Part shown: positions 40,060 to 48,142 of the stretch, in pieces
Layout of the letters: every line of letters begins with the position of its first letter
Numbering within the stretch: the first letter of the stretch is position 1
Virus record (IMG/VR): IMGVR_UViG_3300025102_000047
Location: 1-51,468 of that record
Strand: one strand, 5' to 3'
Length of the DNA stretch: 51,468 nt
Origin: a virus
Program-made: the position numbers and the translations under genes
Notes under the pieces: model-generated
The model's input: the letters and a program-made list of their open reading frames with translations, nothing else
The model's database searches: none
Told to the model about the DNA's origin: nothing

Positions 40060-40889
40060 TTAAAGTCCAGAAGACTAAGACTCTAATTACTAAACCTAAT
40101 AACAATAGTGCAAACTGCATAGCTCCCAATATTATCTACGGATGTTTTGGAGGCTGTGTAGACACTTATTGTTATATGTCTAGATATAATGGTAAAAGAG
40201 TTTTCGTCAATAAAAACGTAGATGAAATTTTTGAGTCTGTTGTTGAATGGGAAAAATTCTTTAATAAAGAACCAGATCAGCAAGACCCTATATATACTAT
40301 GGTAGATGTTGCATGTAACTCAGATTTAGTTCTAATGCAAAAGCATATGCCAGAGCCTTTAATTGATTACCTTAAGCGTTATGATAATCATCCTCAGTTA
40401 AATAGTACTATGGCTACTAAGTATCCGGGGTTATTAAAGTTAGATGTAAATCACTTTAATAAACCACCACGGGTCCGTGTTAGTCTTATGCCTCAGAAGT
40501 ATTCTAATATATTAGAACCCAAGATGCAGCAAATTACAAAGCGCATTATGGATGTTGAACGTTTAAAAGACTTAGGATGGCAAGTTCATCTTAATTATAG
40601 TCCTTTAGTTTTTTATCCCGGATGGAAAGAAGAATATGATAGTTTATTTAAAGAGGTTAAAATTAATGCAGGTATAAATAAATGTGAGGTAATCGCATTA
40701 ACTAATCATAAAAAGCAAATGGCTAAAGCTTCATCAGAAGCCCAAGAATTGATGAGACGTTCTTATGAAGTTAAGAATCAGTCAGGAGTAATGAGATATC
40801 CTTTAGAGCATAAAGGTAGATTACTTAAAGAATTCAAGAAAATATATAGTAGATATTTTCCATTAAATACAATAAGATATATATTTTAG
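40056..40889 (+). CDS. SPL-like radical SAM protein, TTG start
   Basis: The 277-residue protein resembles spore photoproduct lyase. Residues about 28-41 read IIYGCFGGCVDTYCYMSR, three cysteines that could bind a 4Fe-4S cluster but spaced CX3CX4C instead of CX3CX2C. Later VHLNYSPLVFYPGWKEEYDS LFKEV matches the SPL-family SPI..Y.GW..EY. segment. The first ATG lies after the cysteines, so translation must start upstream; TTG at 40056, overlapping the PolB stop, is the only good candidate. It may repair UV lesions or modify nucleotides; the reaction is unknown. Confidence 0.72.
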   Translation: MIKVQKTKTLITKPNNNSANCIAPNIIYGCFGGCVDTYCYMSRYNGKRVFVNKNVDEIFESVVEWEKFFNKEPDQQDPIYTMVDVACNSDLVLMQKHMPEPLIDYLKRYDNHPQLNSTMATKYPGLLKLDVNHFNKPPRVRVSLMPQKYSNILEPKMQQITKRIMDVERLKDLGWQVHLNYSPLVFYPGWKEEYDSLFKEVKINAGINKCEVIALTNHKKQMAKASSEAQELMRRSYEVKNQSGVMRYPLEHKGRLLKEFKKIYSRYFPLNTIRYIF

Positions 40890-40920
40890 TTTGCTGAGTC
40901 AAATTAATTTATTATATTTA
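40890..40920 (+). promoter_or_regulatory. Bacteroidota-type promoter for the DUF932 gene
   Basis: TTTG at 40890 is followed after exactly 19 nt by TATATTTA at 40913. The transcript should start about 7 nt later, in front of the ATG at 40942. The -33 T is shared with the stop of the upstream gene. Confidence 0.65.
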
Positions 40921-40941
40921 CACTTTAAAAGTTTATAAATT

Positions 40942-41874
40942 ATGGGATACAAAAAACCAATTGAAACAACCAGAAAATATCTGGAAAATGCACCCTTACC
41001 TCAACATGGTAAGAGTTATACAGTTATATCACATAAAGAAGTGATAGACAATACTTTATTTCTACTACAACATAGTGGATTTACTGTCAGTAAACAGCTA
41101 TATAGATGTAATCATAATGCAAATGTAGCACAGGGAATATATTATATAGTTCCTAATAGTGTTGACTCAACCATTAATAATGAAAAAGAATTGGGTATGA
41201 TGTTTGCTTGGACAAACTCATATGACAAGTCAACTAGATTTCAATGTGCTGTTGGAGCATATGTAAAAGTATGTTACAATGGTATGGTTGCTGGAGATAT
41301 GTTAAATTTTAAAAGAAAACATACAGGGGCAGCACATTTTGATGTTAAGATGCAAATATCTAATCAGATTAAAAATGCAGAAAAGTATTACAAAAGAATA
41401 CTTAATGATAGAGATCTGATGAAGAGTATTACACTTAACTGCAGACAACAAGCAGAGTTAGCAGGTAGATTATTTATTGAAGAAGAAATTTTAGATACAC
41501 AACAAATGACATGTGTTAAATCTGAGATAGATACTCCTACGTATTCATATGATGAGTCTTTAGATTCTGCCTGGACATTCTACAATCATGTTACTCATGC
41601 TCTTAAGAAAGCACACCCAAGAGATTGGTTGGCTGACCAACAGAACTTTCATGATTTTATGACCGCACTATGTAATAGTTTTAATACTACTAATAGTAAG
41701 TATGAAAAATGGTTAACTGATAATCCAGATTATACAATATCAGATAAAGTAGAAGAAATATCTGAAACAGCACCAACTACTGAAGATGCTGAAGAAATAA
41801 TAGTAAATGATTATGAGATAGAATTGGCGGATGTAGATTACACTAATGAATCTGAGTTCCTGCTGAATGATTAA
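40942..41874 (+). CDS. DUF932 family protein
   Basis: The 310-residue protein fits DUF932, common in phages and plasmids: an N-terminal HGKSYTVISHKEVIDNTLF region, the MMFAWTNSYDKSTRFQCAVG strand block and CYNGMVAGDMLNFKRKHTGA, near the family CxNGL motif. The C-terminal 40 residues are acidic (TEDAEEIIVNDYEIELADVD). The biochemical role of the family is not known. The gene has its own promoter and terminator, so it is likely expressed strongly. Confidence 0.72.
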   Translation: MGYKKPIETTRKYLENAPLPQHGKSYTVISHKEVIDNTLFLLQHSGFTVSKQLYRCNHNANVAQGIYYIVPNSVDSTINNEKELGMMFAWTNSYDKSTRFQCAVGAYVKVCYNGMVAGDMLNFKRKHTGAAHFDVKMQISNQIKNAEKYYKRILNDRDLMKSITLNCRQQAELAGRLFIEEEILDTQQMTCVKSEIDTPTYSYDESLDSAWTFYNHVTHALKKAHPRDWLADQQNFHDFMTALCNSFNTTNSKYEKWLTDNPDYTISDKVEEISETAPTTEDAEEIIVNDYEIELADVDYTNESEFLLND

Positions 41875-41947
41875 AACATTTATAATAGCATTTATAGTAG
41901 GATTTATTTGCTTTTATATGTGTTTAACTAATAAGTATAATAAATAA
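41867..41947 (+). CDS. Possible membrane microprotein (26 aa)
   Basis: ATG lies 8 nt before the end of the DUF932 gene. The product MIKTFIIAFIVGFICFYMCL ends TNKYNK: one hydrophobic segment with a basic end. It fills the gap up to the terminator. Confidence 0.4.
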   Translation: MIKTFIIAFIVGFICFYMCLTNKYNK

Positions 41948-41950
41948 ACC

Positions 41951-42006
41951 GGAGAGAAAAACCAACAAGGGTCTAAGTTTTTGCATTCTTAGGCCCTCTC
42001 TCCTTT
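41951..42006 (+). terminator. Two-tier terminator hairpin
   Basis: GGAGAGA pairs with TCTCTCC and, inside it, GGG-T-CTAAG pairs with CTTAG-G-CCC. Only four T residues follow. It closes the DUF932 transcript. Confidence 0.65.
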
Positions 42007-42022
42007 TAAAAAAGAATCACTT

Positions 42023-42412
42023 ATGATAACAGTAATAGAATGGAGAAGAAGACAACAGTTTGAATCAAAAAAATTAGCATCAGAGTATTTTAAAATACCT
42101 ATTTGGCTCATAAATAAAAGTATTGCAAATAATGAAGAGGTATCTTATAGAGTAGATGAAGTAAATACTCCATCACAAGTTAGAAAATATAAGTTCTCTC
42201 AAGCATATTTCCAAGGTGGTGCTACCAAAGAACTACCTATCCAAACAACTATACCCTTTGGAAAGTATAAAGGTAAAGAACCTAAAGAAGTTCCTCTTGG
42301 GTATCTTTTATGGATGTATAAAAAAACAGACTGCCCTATGGTTGTTTTAAGAGCACTAAGAGAAGTTAATAAATTAATGAACGGTAAATATGAAAAAGGT
42401 AAGAAAATGTAA
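42023..42412 (+). CDS. DUF3820-like protein (129 aa)
   Basis: The segment TTIPFGKYKGKEPKEVPLGY LLWMYKKTD is the DUF3820 signature (FGKYKG..I..VP..YL.W). The N-terminus looks like a helix-turn-helix (KKLASEYFKIPIWLINKSIA), so DNA binding is possible. The family name links it to exonuclease-associated proteins; no function is proved. It overlaps the next gene by 23 nt. Confidence 0.65.
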   Translation: MITVIEWRRRQQFESKKLASEYFKIPIWLINKSIANNEEVSYRVDEVNTPSQVRKYKFSQAYFQGGATKELPIQTTIPFGKYKGKEPKEVPLGYLLWMYKKTDCPMVVLRALREVNKLMNGKYEKGKKM

Positions 42413-42722
42413 TTCTTGTGGGACAAGTGTTTTTAAAATTGATAATCCCCCCTATGCTTATGAGTGTAAGGTATGTAAAAAAGAAAAATTTGCTTATGAG
42501 ACATATAATTTTATATCATTATTTAGCAAAGGCATAGTAATTATATTATTAGTGTTAGCCTGTAAACCACCTAAATATAATCCAGATACTGATCCTAATA
42601 TATTAGATTGGTATGTAGACGGAAATGATACAGTAATCTATACAAAACAAGACTCTATTAAAGATGCTCGTGAAAGATGGGAATACATCAGAAGCATAGA
42701 TAATGACAGCCTTTGGGAATGA
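42390..42722 (+). CDS. Zinc ribbon fused to a hydrophobic segment with lipobox-like Cys (110 aa)
   Basis: Residues 1-31 hold KCNSCGTSVF and YECKVCKKEK, a CxxC...CxxC ribbon. Residues about 50-60 are hydrophobic, GIVIILLVLACKPPKY, which ends in a lipobox-like LVLAC. The rest is acidic (SIKDARERWEYIRSIDNDSL). A cytosolic zinc ribbon in front of a membrane segment suggests a tail-in-envelope protein; processing by signal peptidase II at an internal site is uncertain. Its stop touches the stop of the convergent tail fibre gene. Confidence 0.6.
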   Translation: MKKVRKCNSCGTSVFKIDNPPYAYECKVCKKEKFAYETYNFISLFSKGIVIILLVLACKPPKYNPDTDPNILDWYVDGNDTVIYTKQDSIKDARERWEYIRSIDNDSLWE

Positions 42723-45053
42723 TTAGAATGTGCTTAATGCTGCTCTTCTCCAGTTATTATCAGCATAACAGACATAAATATGATTAGCATCAAATTTAAT
42801 CTGTCCAGCTGTACCAGCAGCAGTTGCGCTTGAAGGTACTGAATCAACATTACCCTCAAAAGTATTTACATCTTTCCATTCTAAGTCAATGCTGCCTGCT
42901 GATTTAAGCATGGCCATACCAGTATTTCCTGCTGCTACTTTAGGTAGTCTCCAATATGTGTTAGCAATTGTTGAAGTTGATGCTGGTCCTGTTAGTTCTA
43001 ACATACCATTACCATATAATTTAAATAAAGTATCTGTTACTCTTGCATCACCATTAGCGGAATCTAAGTATTCATTTATAATTGCAAAATAAGTAGCATC
43101 ATTTTGTGCTGATGTTACAGTACCTGGATTAAAGAACAATTCATTTTCTCTTGACCCTGCTGAATTATTATAAGCAAAAGCCATACCTTGAACATTAGTA
43201 GGATTTGCTGATGCTGTATTTCCACTAACATATAAGTATCCGTTTGCTCCAGATCCGCTTGTTGTTAGTGGTCCTTGCATATTAGCTGCACCTGTAACTG
43301 TAAGTCCTCCATTAACTGTAACATCTGTAGCTGTAAGATTTACTACATCAGTACTAGCTACAGCAAGCCTTAAAGTAGTAACACCTTTTACTACACCATT
43401 ACCAGCTAGATTTGCAAAACCATCATTGCCATTAGGACCTTCTACAGTTAAACCTCCATTTCTGACTGTTGCACCTGCTGTAACAGTTTGAAACTTTACA
43501 ACATTATCATGATATAGATTTACACCAGCATCTACATTAAAATCAGCATAAGTTTCACTTGCAATAGCATCTTTTACAAGTCTTATTTTATTTTGACCAT
43601 GTATTAATAAATCACCTGTTCCAACATCTCCTATAATACTATTACCAGTAGTTGCACTATGATAAATAGATAAATCACTTGCATTTGGCCCACCATTTCC
43701 AGCACCAAATCTTAAAATTGTATTATCTTCAAATCGAGCTGATCCTTTAAAGCTTATTATATTATTACTAGCTGCACCGTCATTTTCAAAAACTGATTGA
43801 TTAGCATTTGTTGCTGATACATTTATTGCTCCAGCTATTGTTATAAGTGCTGTACTTTGAGTAGCTATTGAATCTCCTAATGTACTACCATCTGGTGTCC
43901 ATAATGGAATTTTATTTGCTGTTCCTGATCCAGTTACTCCATCAGCCCATATAACAGTATTACTTGCAGTTGATTTTAATACTCTACCAGCTGAACCAGC
44001 TAAACTACTAGCAGAATCTTTTATGGGCCCTTGTATATTTGTAGTAGCTTCAAGGGTTAACTCTTCGGAATCCGCTGATCCTATTGTTAGCCTTCCATTC
44101 CCAGCAGTACTCCATACCATTGGTACGGGTGCACCATTTCCTATTACAGACCCACTGGCTGTAAACATTGCTACGTTAAGTGCAGTTCCTGTACCAGTTA
44201 CTAAATCAAGACTGCTAATTAAGTCTCCAAGTTTAATTCTTTTGTTTTCACTAGCTGATTCATCAAGTATCATCAACTGATCTGTTATTACTGCATTGGT
44301 TGCAAGATCATTTAGAGTAGATATGGTAGTACCAATCTCTATATTACTACCTATAGAGACTACGTTTGATCCAAGCAAATTACCAACAGCACTAGACACT
44401 ATAGATTTATAACCTACAGTTGTACCATCTGATATAATTAATTGACCAGCTGTTCCTGGAGGAAGAGGTTGTTGTATACCTTGAGCATTACCTACCCATA
44501 TATTACCTTGTGGAAGAGCTACAACTGGATCATCATCTGACCATACAACTCTACCATCAGCTAAAGATCTTAATACTCTATTAGCAGCACCTGCTTCAGC
44601 ACCAGCAGAATCAAGAACTCGGTTAAATAATGATGTGCCATGTGTAGTATCTCCTGATGTACCTAACTCAATTTTTGTTTTTAGTACAGTATCTTTGTTA
44701 ACAGTAAGTCCACCGTCAATAGTAATTTTAGTAAGACCAGAAGAAGTAGACTGACTTGCAATACTATCTTCTATAGAAGTATTTTGATTAACACAAGTTC
44801 CAGATACTGGAGCATACATGGGTAAAGTCTTTACTGTAGCAGTACCATTTTGAAGTACTACATTTTCTAAAATTTGACACTTTAAATCCCCAAGCTTTAG
44901 TATAAAGGGTTCTCCTTTTGGTTGATAACCAGGATTTCCAACACTAGCTTGAAAAACTCTTCCAAGTTCAATGTAGTCTCTTTTAAAGTCTGCTTTTGTT
45001 TGCTTCTTATTTCGGTGTAGAAGTCCTAAAACCTCCTGTATAAATATGCTCAT
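42723..45053 (-). CDS. Tail fibre / receptor-binding protein
   Basis: The 776-residue protein is rich in Gly, Ala, Ser, Thr and Asn, with repeated beta units. One unit appears twice (VLDSAGAEAGAANRVLRSLA, IKDSASSLAGSAGRVLKSTA), and GTGTALNVAMFTAS and GSGTANKIPLWTPD are related. The end GTAGQIKFDANHIYVCYADN is a well-known C-terminal module of phage fibres. N-terminal residues 1-90 probably attach to the virion. No intramolecular chaperone is visible. It should recognise the host surface. No upstream reverse transcriptase was found, so it is not a diversity target. Confidence 0.8.
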   Translation of the reverse strand: MSIFIQEVLGLLHRNKKQTKADFKRDYIELGRVFQASVGNPGYQPKGEPFILKLGDLKCQILENVVLQNGTATVKTLPMYAPVSGTCVNQNTSIEDSIASQSTSSGLTKITIDGGLTVNKDTVLKTKIELGTSGDTTHGTSLFNRVLDSAGAEAGAANRVLRSLADGRVVWSDDDPVVALPQGNIWVGNAQGIQQPLPPGTAGQLIISDGTTVGYKSIVSSAVGNLLGSNVVSIGSNIEIGTTISTLNDLATNAVITDQLMILDESASENKRIKLGDLISSLDLVTGTGTALNVAMFTASGSVIGNGAPVPMVWSTAGNGRLTIGSADSEELTLEATTNIQGPIKDSASSLAGSAGRVLKSTASNTVIWADGVTGSGTANKIPLWTPDGSTLGDSIATQSTALITIAGAINVSATNANQSVFENDGAASNNIISFKGSARFEDNTILRFGAGNGGPNASDLSIYHSATTGNSIIGDVGTGDLLIHGQNKIRLVKDAIASETYADFNVDAGVNLYHDNVVKFQTVTAGATVRNGGLTVEGPNGNDGFANLAGNGVVKGVTTLRLAVASTDVVNLTATDVTVNGGLTVTGAANMQGPLTTSGSGANGYLYVSGNTASANPTNVQGMAFAYNNSAGSRENELFFNPGTVTSAQNDATYFAIINEYLDSANGDARVTDTLFKLYGNGMLELTGPASTSTIANTYWRLPKVAAGNTGMAMLKSAGSIDLEWKDVNTFEGNVDSVPSSATAAGTAGQIKFDANHIYVCYADNNWRRAALSTF

Positions 45054-45062
45054 GATTCAAGT

Positions 45063-45407
45063 TTATAGATATAGTGCAGCCACTTTAACTGATGCTGTAG
45101 CTGAACATGTTATTTTTATATTTCCTGCTGTATTATTAAATGCTCTAGTCTCAAAAGGGCCTAAAAAACCTTCTTTTGTTGCAGCTAAAGTTAATACTGC
45201 ATTTTCTTTTACTAATTTACCCAATTGTGGATCAACTACAGTAGTTATTTCAGGCACTACAGTAGCAGTTATACTAGAACTACTGTCATTTCGTACATGA
45301 AAAAACTGTACACCAGTATTAGTTACTTCATCTCCACCTGCTGCTGGAGTTACATAAGTTGGTAATAAACCAGATTGTGTTATCTGTTGTGCTGTTAACT
45401 TTGCCAT
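45063..45407 (-). CDS. Small structural protein, beta-rich (114 aa)
   Basis: The product is a single beta-sandwich-like protein of Thr, Val, Ala and Ser (SSSSITATVVPEITTVVDPQ, FNNTAGNIKITCSATASVKV). It looks like a head fibre or decoration domain. It is directly upstream of the fibre gene, 9 nt apart. The family is not certain. Confidence 0.6.
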   Translation of the reverse strand: MAKLTAQQITQSGLLPTYVTPAAGGDEVTNTGVQFFHVRNDSSSSITATVVPEITTVVDPQLGKLVKENAVLTLAATKEGFLGPFETRAFNNTAGNIKITCSATASVKVAALYL

Positions 45408-45417
45408 AATTTAATTT

Positions 45418-45639
45418 TTAACTATTTCTGTATCCATTTTTAAAAGCTGCTGACTGAACTGGTTCTGCTGCTCTTGTGGATTTCATATCACATACAATAC
45501 CAGCTTTAGCTAATCTTTGTCTTTTAGCAACTTTTTTTGCATTTCTTTTCTGTTGGGACTTCTGATATTGAGAAGTAGGGTTAAAGTACCCATTAGGTAC
45601 ATTACCGTCTCCCACCGGGAATGATATTTTTTTTGCCAT
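45418..45639 (-). CDS. Small basic protein (73 aa)
   Basis: Lys/Arg/Gln-rich middle (QKSQQKRNAKKVAKRQRLAK) in a 73-residue protein. The composition suggests nucleic acid binding. No family is recognised. The gene is in series with the fibre and other small structural genes. Confidence 0.55.
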   Translation of the reverse strand: MAKKISFPVGDGNVPNGYFNPTSQYQKSQQKRNAKKVAKRQRLAKAGIVCDMKSTRAAEPVQSAAFKNGYRNS

Positions 45640-45650
45640 AACTTTAATTT

Positions 45651-45959
45651 TTATTTTTTCATGTAAGCTTTACGTGCAGTCTTTCTGACCATACCTTTCT
45701 TAGTGCCTGCTTTCTTTTTTGAACCTCCTCTTTTATACTTTACTTTGCCACCATTAGTCATCATATCTAAAAGATCAGACTCCATACCTTGAAGACCTCC
45801 CATTTCACCTGCCATTTCCATAACTCTTTTACCAGCATTCATAATACCTTCACTAATGTAATCACCTTTTGATGATCCACTACCTGATGTAAGATTATTA
45901 GCCATACCCATGCCACCCATGTTCATTTTTTTAGCTAACATTTTTTTCATATTTCCCAT
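45651..45959 (-). CDS. Met/Gly-rich protein with basic tail (102 aa)
   Basis: The N-terminus MGNMKKMLAKKMNMGGMGMA is rich in Met and Gly, followed by helices and a strongly basic C-terminus (SKKKAGTKKGMVRKTARKAY). It resembles small DNA-interacting or virion-internal proteins. No family is recognised. Confidence 0.55.
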   Translation of the reverse strand: MGNMKKMLAKKMNMGGMGMANNLTSGSGSSKGDYISEGIMNAGKRVMEMAGEMGGLQGMESDLLDMMTNGGKVKYKRGGSKKKAGTKKGMVRKTARKAYMKK

Positions 45960-45971
45960 AATTTCTAATTT

Positions 45972-46442
45972 TTAATTTTTGTTGTTACTTATTGTTTTAA
46001 ATTTTTCTGCCCCTCTAGAACCAAAATATGCTACATAGACAGTTATTAAAAGTGACTTGAGTAAATCTACCCAGCCACCGTCAATACTAAAGTCTATATC
46101 AAAACCATCTAACAATATAAATATAACTAATGAAACAGTCAAAAATATTAACGTTAATGGTCTTGTATTTTTAGATAAGTATGAGTCAGACTTCATATCT
46201 GCCTGCCATCTCTTACTTACTTCTTGCATCTCAATCATGTCTTGTTCAAGAAGCTTCAATGCTTTTTCTTTGTCTTCTGGTGGCAATACAATATCAGGCT
46301 CCTTTTGTATAAGACCTTTAACAACACCCAATAGACCTGCATCAGGCAATGCATCACCAACTAAACCAACAATACTTGGAACTTTCTCTGTTAGGAATTT
46401 TCCAACCTTAGTTTCACTAAATCTTTTCTTTGGCTTACTCAT
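45972..46442 (-). CDS. Holin, GTA_holin_3TM-like (156 aa)
   Basis: Residues about 80-105 read RWQADMKSDSYLSKNTRPLT and are followed by hydrophobic LIFLTVSLVIFILLDGF and, later, LLKSLLITVYVAYFGSRGAE. This order (charged head, SYLSKNTRPLT, two membrane segments, GSRGAEK) is that of the 3TM holin of gene transfer agents and related phages. It would form lesions to let the endolysin (13440) reach the wall. The holin and endolysin are not adjacent. Confidence 0.75.
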   Translation of the reverse strand: MSKPKKRFSETKVGKFLTEKVPSIVGLVGDALPDAGLLGVVKGLIQKEPDIVLPPEDKEKALKLLEQDMIEMQEVSKRWQADMKSDSYLSKNTRPLTLIFLTVSLVIFILLDGFDIDFSIDGGWVDLLKSLLITVYVAYFGSRGAEKFKTISNNKN

Positions 46443-46452
46443 AATTTTTTGT

Positions 46453-47295
46453 TTATGGATATATTCTTATTTCTATTCCTGTTCTTAATAATTGATTGTC
46501 AGCAAGACTTCCATTTTCCTGCGTACTTAACTGAAAACTTGCAGTAGCACCACCAAATATATTAATCACTACTGTTTGATTTTTTAAATTACCTTGTGCA
46601 GGTGCAAAAAATACTTTGTCCAAATTAGCCAGAGCTGTTCCCCAAGTACCTCTATACATACCTGTGTTTGTACGTGTCCATACAATAGTATTACCGGTTG
46701 TATTTTCTAGTACTGTTGCAACTGGTGCATCGGTTCCAGATTGTGATAACAACGCAGTATAGCTTGTATACGGTCTCCCATCTGTGGAATTAATAGTAAT
46801 CTCATTTGCGCTTTGTGCTAATGTTACATTTGTACCTCCTATTAAAGATCTAAAATTAAGTGTCTCACCTACTTTATCTTTCCATATTGCAAATCCAGTT
46901 CCTGCATTAGCAGCCGTATTAGGCTCACCTGTTGTAGTTATCTCTACATAATCATCATCATCAGAGTTGGCAAGAGTCAGGTTGCTACTCAAAGACTTTA
47001 AGGATCTGTAAAATACAGTACAAGTCTCAAGAACGTCATCAGATTCTGTTTTCTGATATACTTGACCAGTGCCAGCAGCTGGAGAAGCTGGAGAATTTGC
47101 ATGTGCACAGTGTTCTGCAGCAACCTTAAAATCTCTCACCTTTATAACTTTAACACTCTTGTAAGGTATTGGTGAAGCAACACCTTCCATATCAGGCTGT
47201 TCATTAGTTCCTATTATAAGAACATCATTTAAACCAGCTTTCTTTGCATAAACTGATCTTTTTATTAAACTTAATACATCAGTTAAAATATTCAT
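46453..47295 (-). CDS. Structural protein, probably tail or fibre-associated (280 aa)
   Basis: The 280-residue protein starts with a helical region (MNILTDVLSLIKRSVYAKKA) and continues as a Thr/Asn/Gly-rich beta protein (NVTLAQSANEITINSTDGRP, TGNTIVWTRTNTGMYRGTWG). The end SLADNQLLRTGIEIRIYP is beta. This fits a small fibre or baseplate protein. It overlaps the next small gene by ATGA. Confidence 0.6.
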   Translation of the reverse strand: MNILTDVLSLIKRSVYAKKAGLNDVLIIGTNEQPDMEGVASPIPYKSVKVIKVRDFKVAAEHCAHANSPASPAAGTGQVYQKTESDDVLETCTVFYRSLKSLSSNLTLANSDDDDYVEITTTGEPNTAANAGTGFAIWKDKVGETLNFRSLIGGTNVTLAQSANEITINSTDGRPYTSYTALLSQSGTDAPVATVLENTTGNTIVWTRTNTGMYRGTWGTALANLDKVFFAPAQGNLKNQTVVINIFGGATASFQLSTQENGSLADNQLLRTGIEIRIYP

Positions 47296-47468
47296 TTCTT
47301 CTTCTGTTTTTTAGATGGGCCACTGTATGTATTATGGGTACCCCCCCCTAGTTTTTTCTTTCTCAAGTTTCTTTCAAAAGCAGAATGCATCATAATCTCA
47401 CCACCTTTAGGTAATAACTTATCACCATTTTTAGGTTTCTTCTGTATTGGAAGTTTGTGAGTTCTCAT
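47292..47468 (-). CDS. Small basic protein with Gly run (58 aa)
   Basis: The 58-residue product begins MRTHKLPIQKKPKNGDKLLP and ends with a Lys-rich tail. It overlaps the next gene (ATGA) and its own start shares one base with the upstream stop. A run of eight G residues in the minus strand encodes three glycines at codons 41-43; a length change there would shift the frame. Function unknown. Confidence 0.55.
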   Translation of the reverse strand: MRTHKLPIQKKPKNGDKLLPKGGEIMMHSAFERNLRKKKLGGGTHNTYSGPSKKQKKK

Positions 47469-47566
47469 TAATCTTTATTTTTTTTACAGCATACTTCTTT
47501 TCGGCAAGATCCTAAACAAACTTTACCAAATGTAATCCACTGTATAAATACACATATATTTCTCAT
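47468..47566 (-). CDS. Cysteine-rich microprotein (32 aa)
   Basis: MRNICVFIQWITFGKVCLGS is followed by CRKEVCCKKNKD. Five Cys in 32 residues suggest metal binding or disulphides. Its ends overlap both neighbours by 1 and 4 nt, the best support for translation. Confidence 0.45.
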   Translation of the reverse strand: MRNICVFIQWITFGKVCLGSCRKEVCCKKNKD

Positions 47567-47688
47567 CTTCCTTGACCTCTATATTTTTGTTTATATCCGC
47601 TTTGACCTCTAGAAGCATTCTTAGAATGAACCCCTGGTCTTTTTTTACCAGATACTTTTTTATAATTATTCGTAAGAATTCTAGCCAT
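47563..47688 (-). CDS. Small basic protein with RPGVHSKN and YRGQGR motifs (41 aa)
   Basis: MARILTNNYKKVSGKKRPGV continues HSKNASRGQSGYKQKYRGQG and R. The two motifs are ones I recall from small proteins of Bacteroidota phages. It is strongly basic. Overlaps by 1 and 4 nt join it to both neighbours. Confidence 0.6.
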   Translation of the reverse strand: MARILTNNYKKVSGKKRPGVHSKNASRGQSGYKQKYRGQGR

Positions 47689-47933
47689 TACTTCTTTTTT
47701 CTACCTTTACGGGCCTTGCCTGCTAATGCATCATCAATATCACCAAGTTGATTACCAACTTGTTTTATAGCTAATCCTACATCTGCTAGCTCAGCAGCAG
47801 TAAGTTTATATCTTTTCTTAATCTCTTTTAAAGTAGCAATTGCTTTCTCGTCTAGAGATGTTCTAGACCAAACAGCTCTCCAATAATCTTGAAGGCTATA
47901 AGTCCATAATACATTTATAAATTTTTTAAACAT
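47688..47933 (-). CDS. Helical protein, first gene of the right minus-strand operon (81 aa)
   Basis: I choose ATG at 47933 (MFKKFINVLWTYSLQDYWRA); a GTG 17 codons upstream gives an Ile-rich end and is less likely. The rest is helical (ATLKEIKKRYKLTAAELADV) and ends with AGKARKGRKKK. It is the first gene of the tail and holin operon; a promoter should lie in the 209 nt to its right. No family is recognised. Confidence 0.6.
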   Translation of the reverse strand: MFKKFINVLWTYSLQDYWRAVWSRTSLDEKAIATLKEIKKRYKLTAAELADVGLAIKQVGNQLGDIDDALAGKARKGRKKK

Positions 47934-48142
47934 AATAATCTTTTTAATTGACACTATATAAATAATATACAAATTTTGTCTCACTTAACCAACATTAAGA
48001 GTCAGATTAATATTATATTTGTTTTTAAATAAAATTTACTAGATTAGTTTTTTGTGTATGATCTATTTTTCTTACATTGATAATATCTAGTAGCTGCACT
48101 TCTTTTTGATGTGTGGCTTTTTAATCCTATATACCATATACT

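Noticed and set aside
42889-44280. Plus-strand frames opposite the tail fibre
   Set aside because: They are antisense shadows of the repetitive fibre gene.
42723-45053. Diversity-generating retroelement target in the fibre gene
   Set aside because: No reverse transcriptase, template repeat or mutagenesis-type variable repeat was found in the window.
47934-48142. Promoter for the right minus-strand operon (TTGG, 19 nt, TATATTAT on the minus strand)
   Set aside because: It only partly fits the Bacteroidota consensus, and AT-rich DNA gives such matches often; the 209-nt gap between the divergent genes otherwise shows nothing clear.
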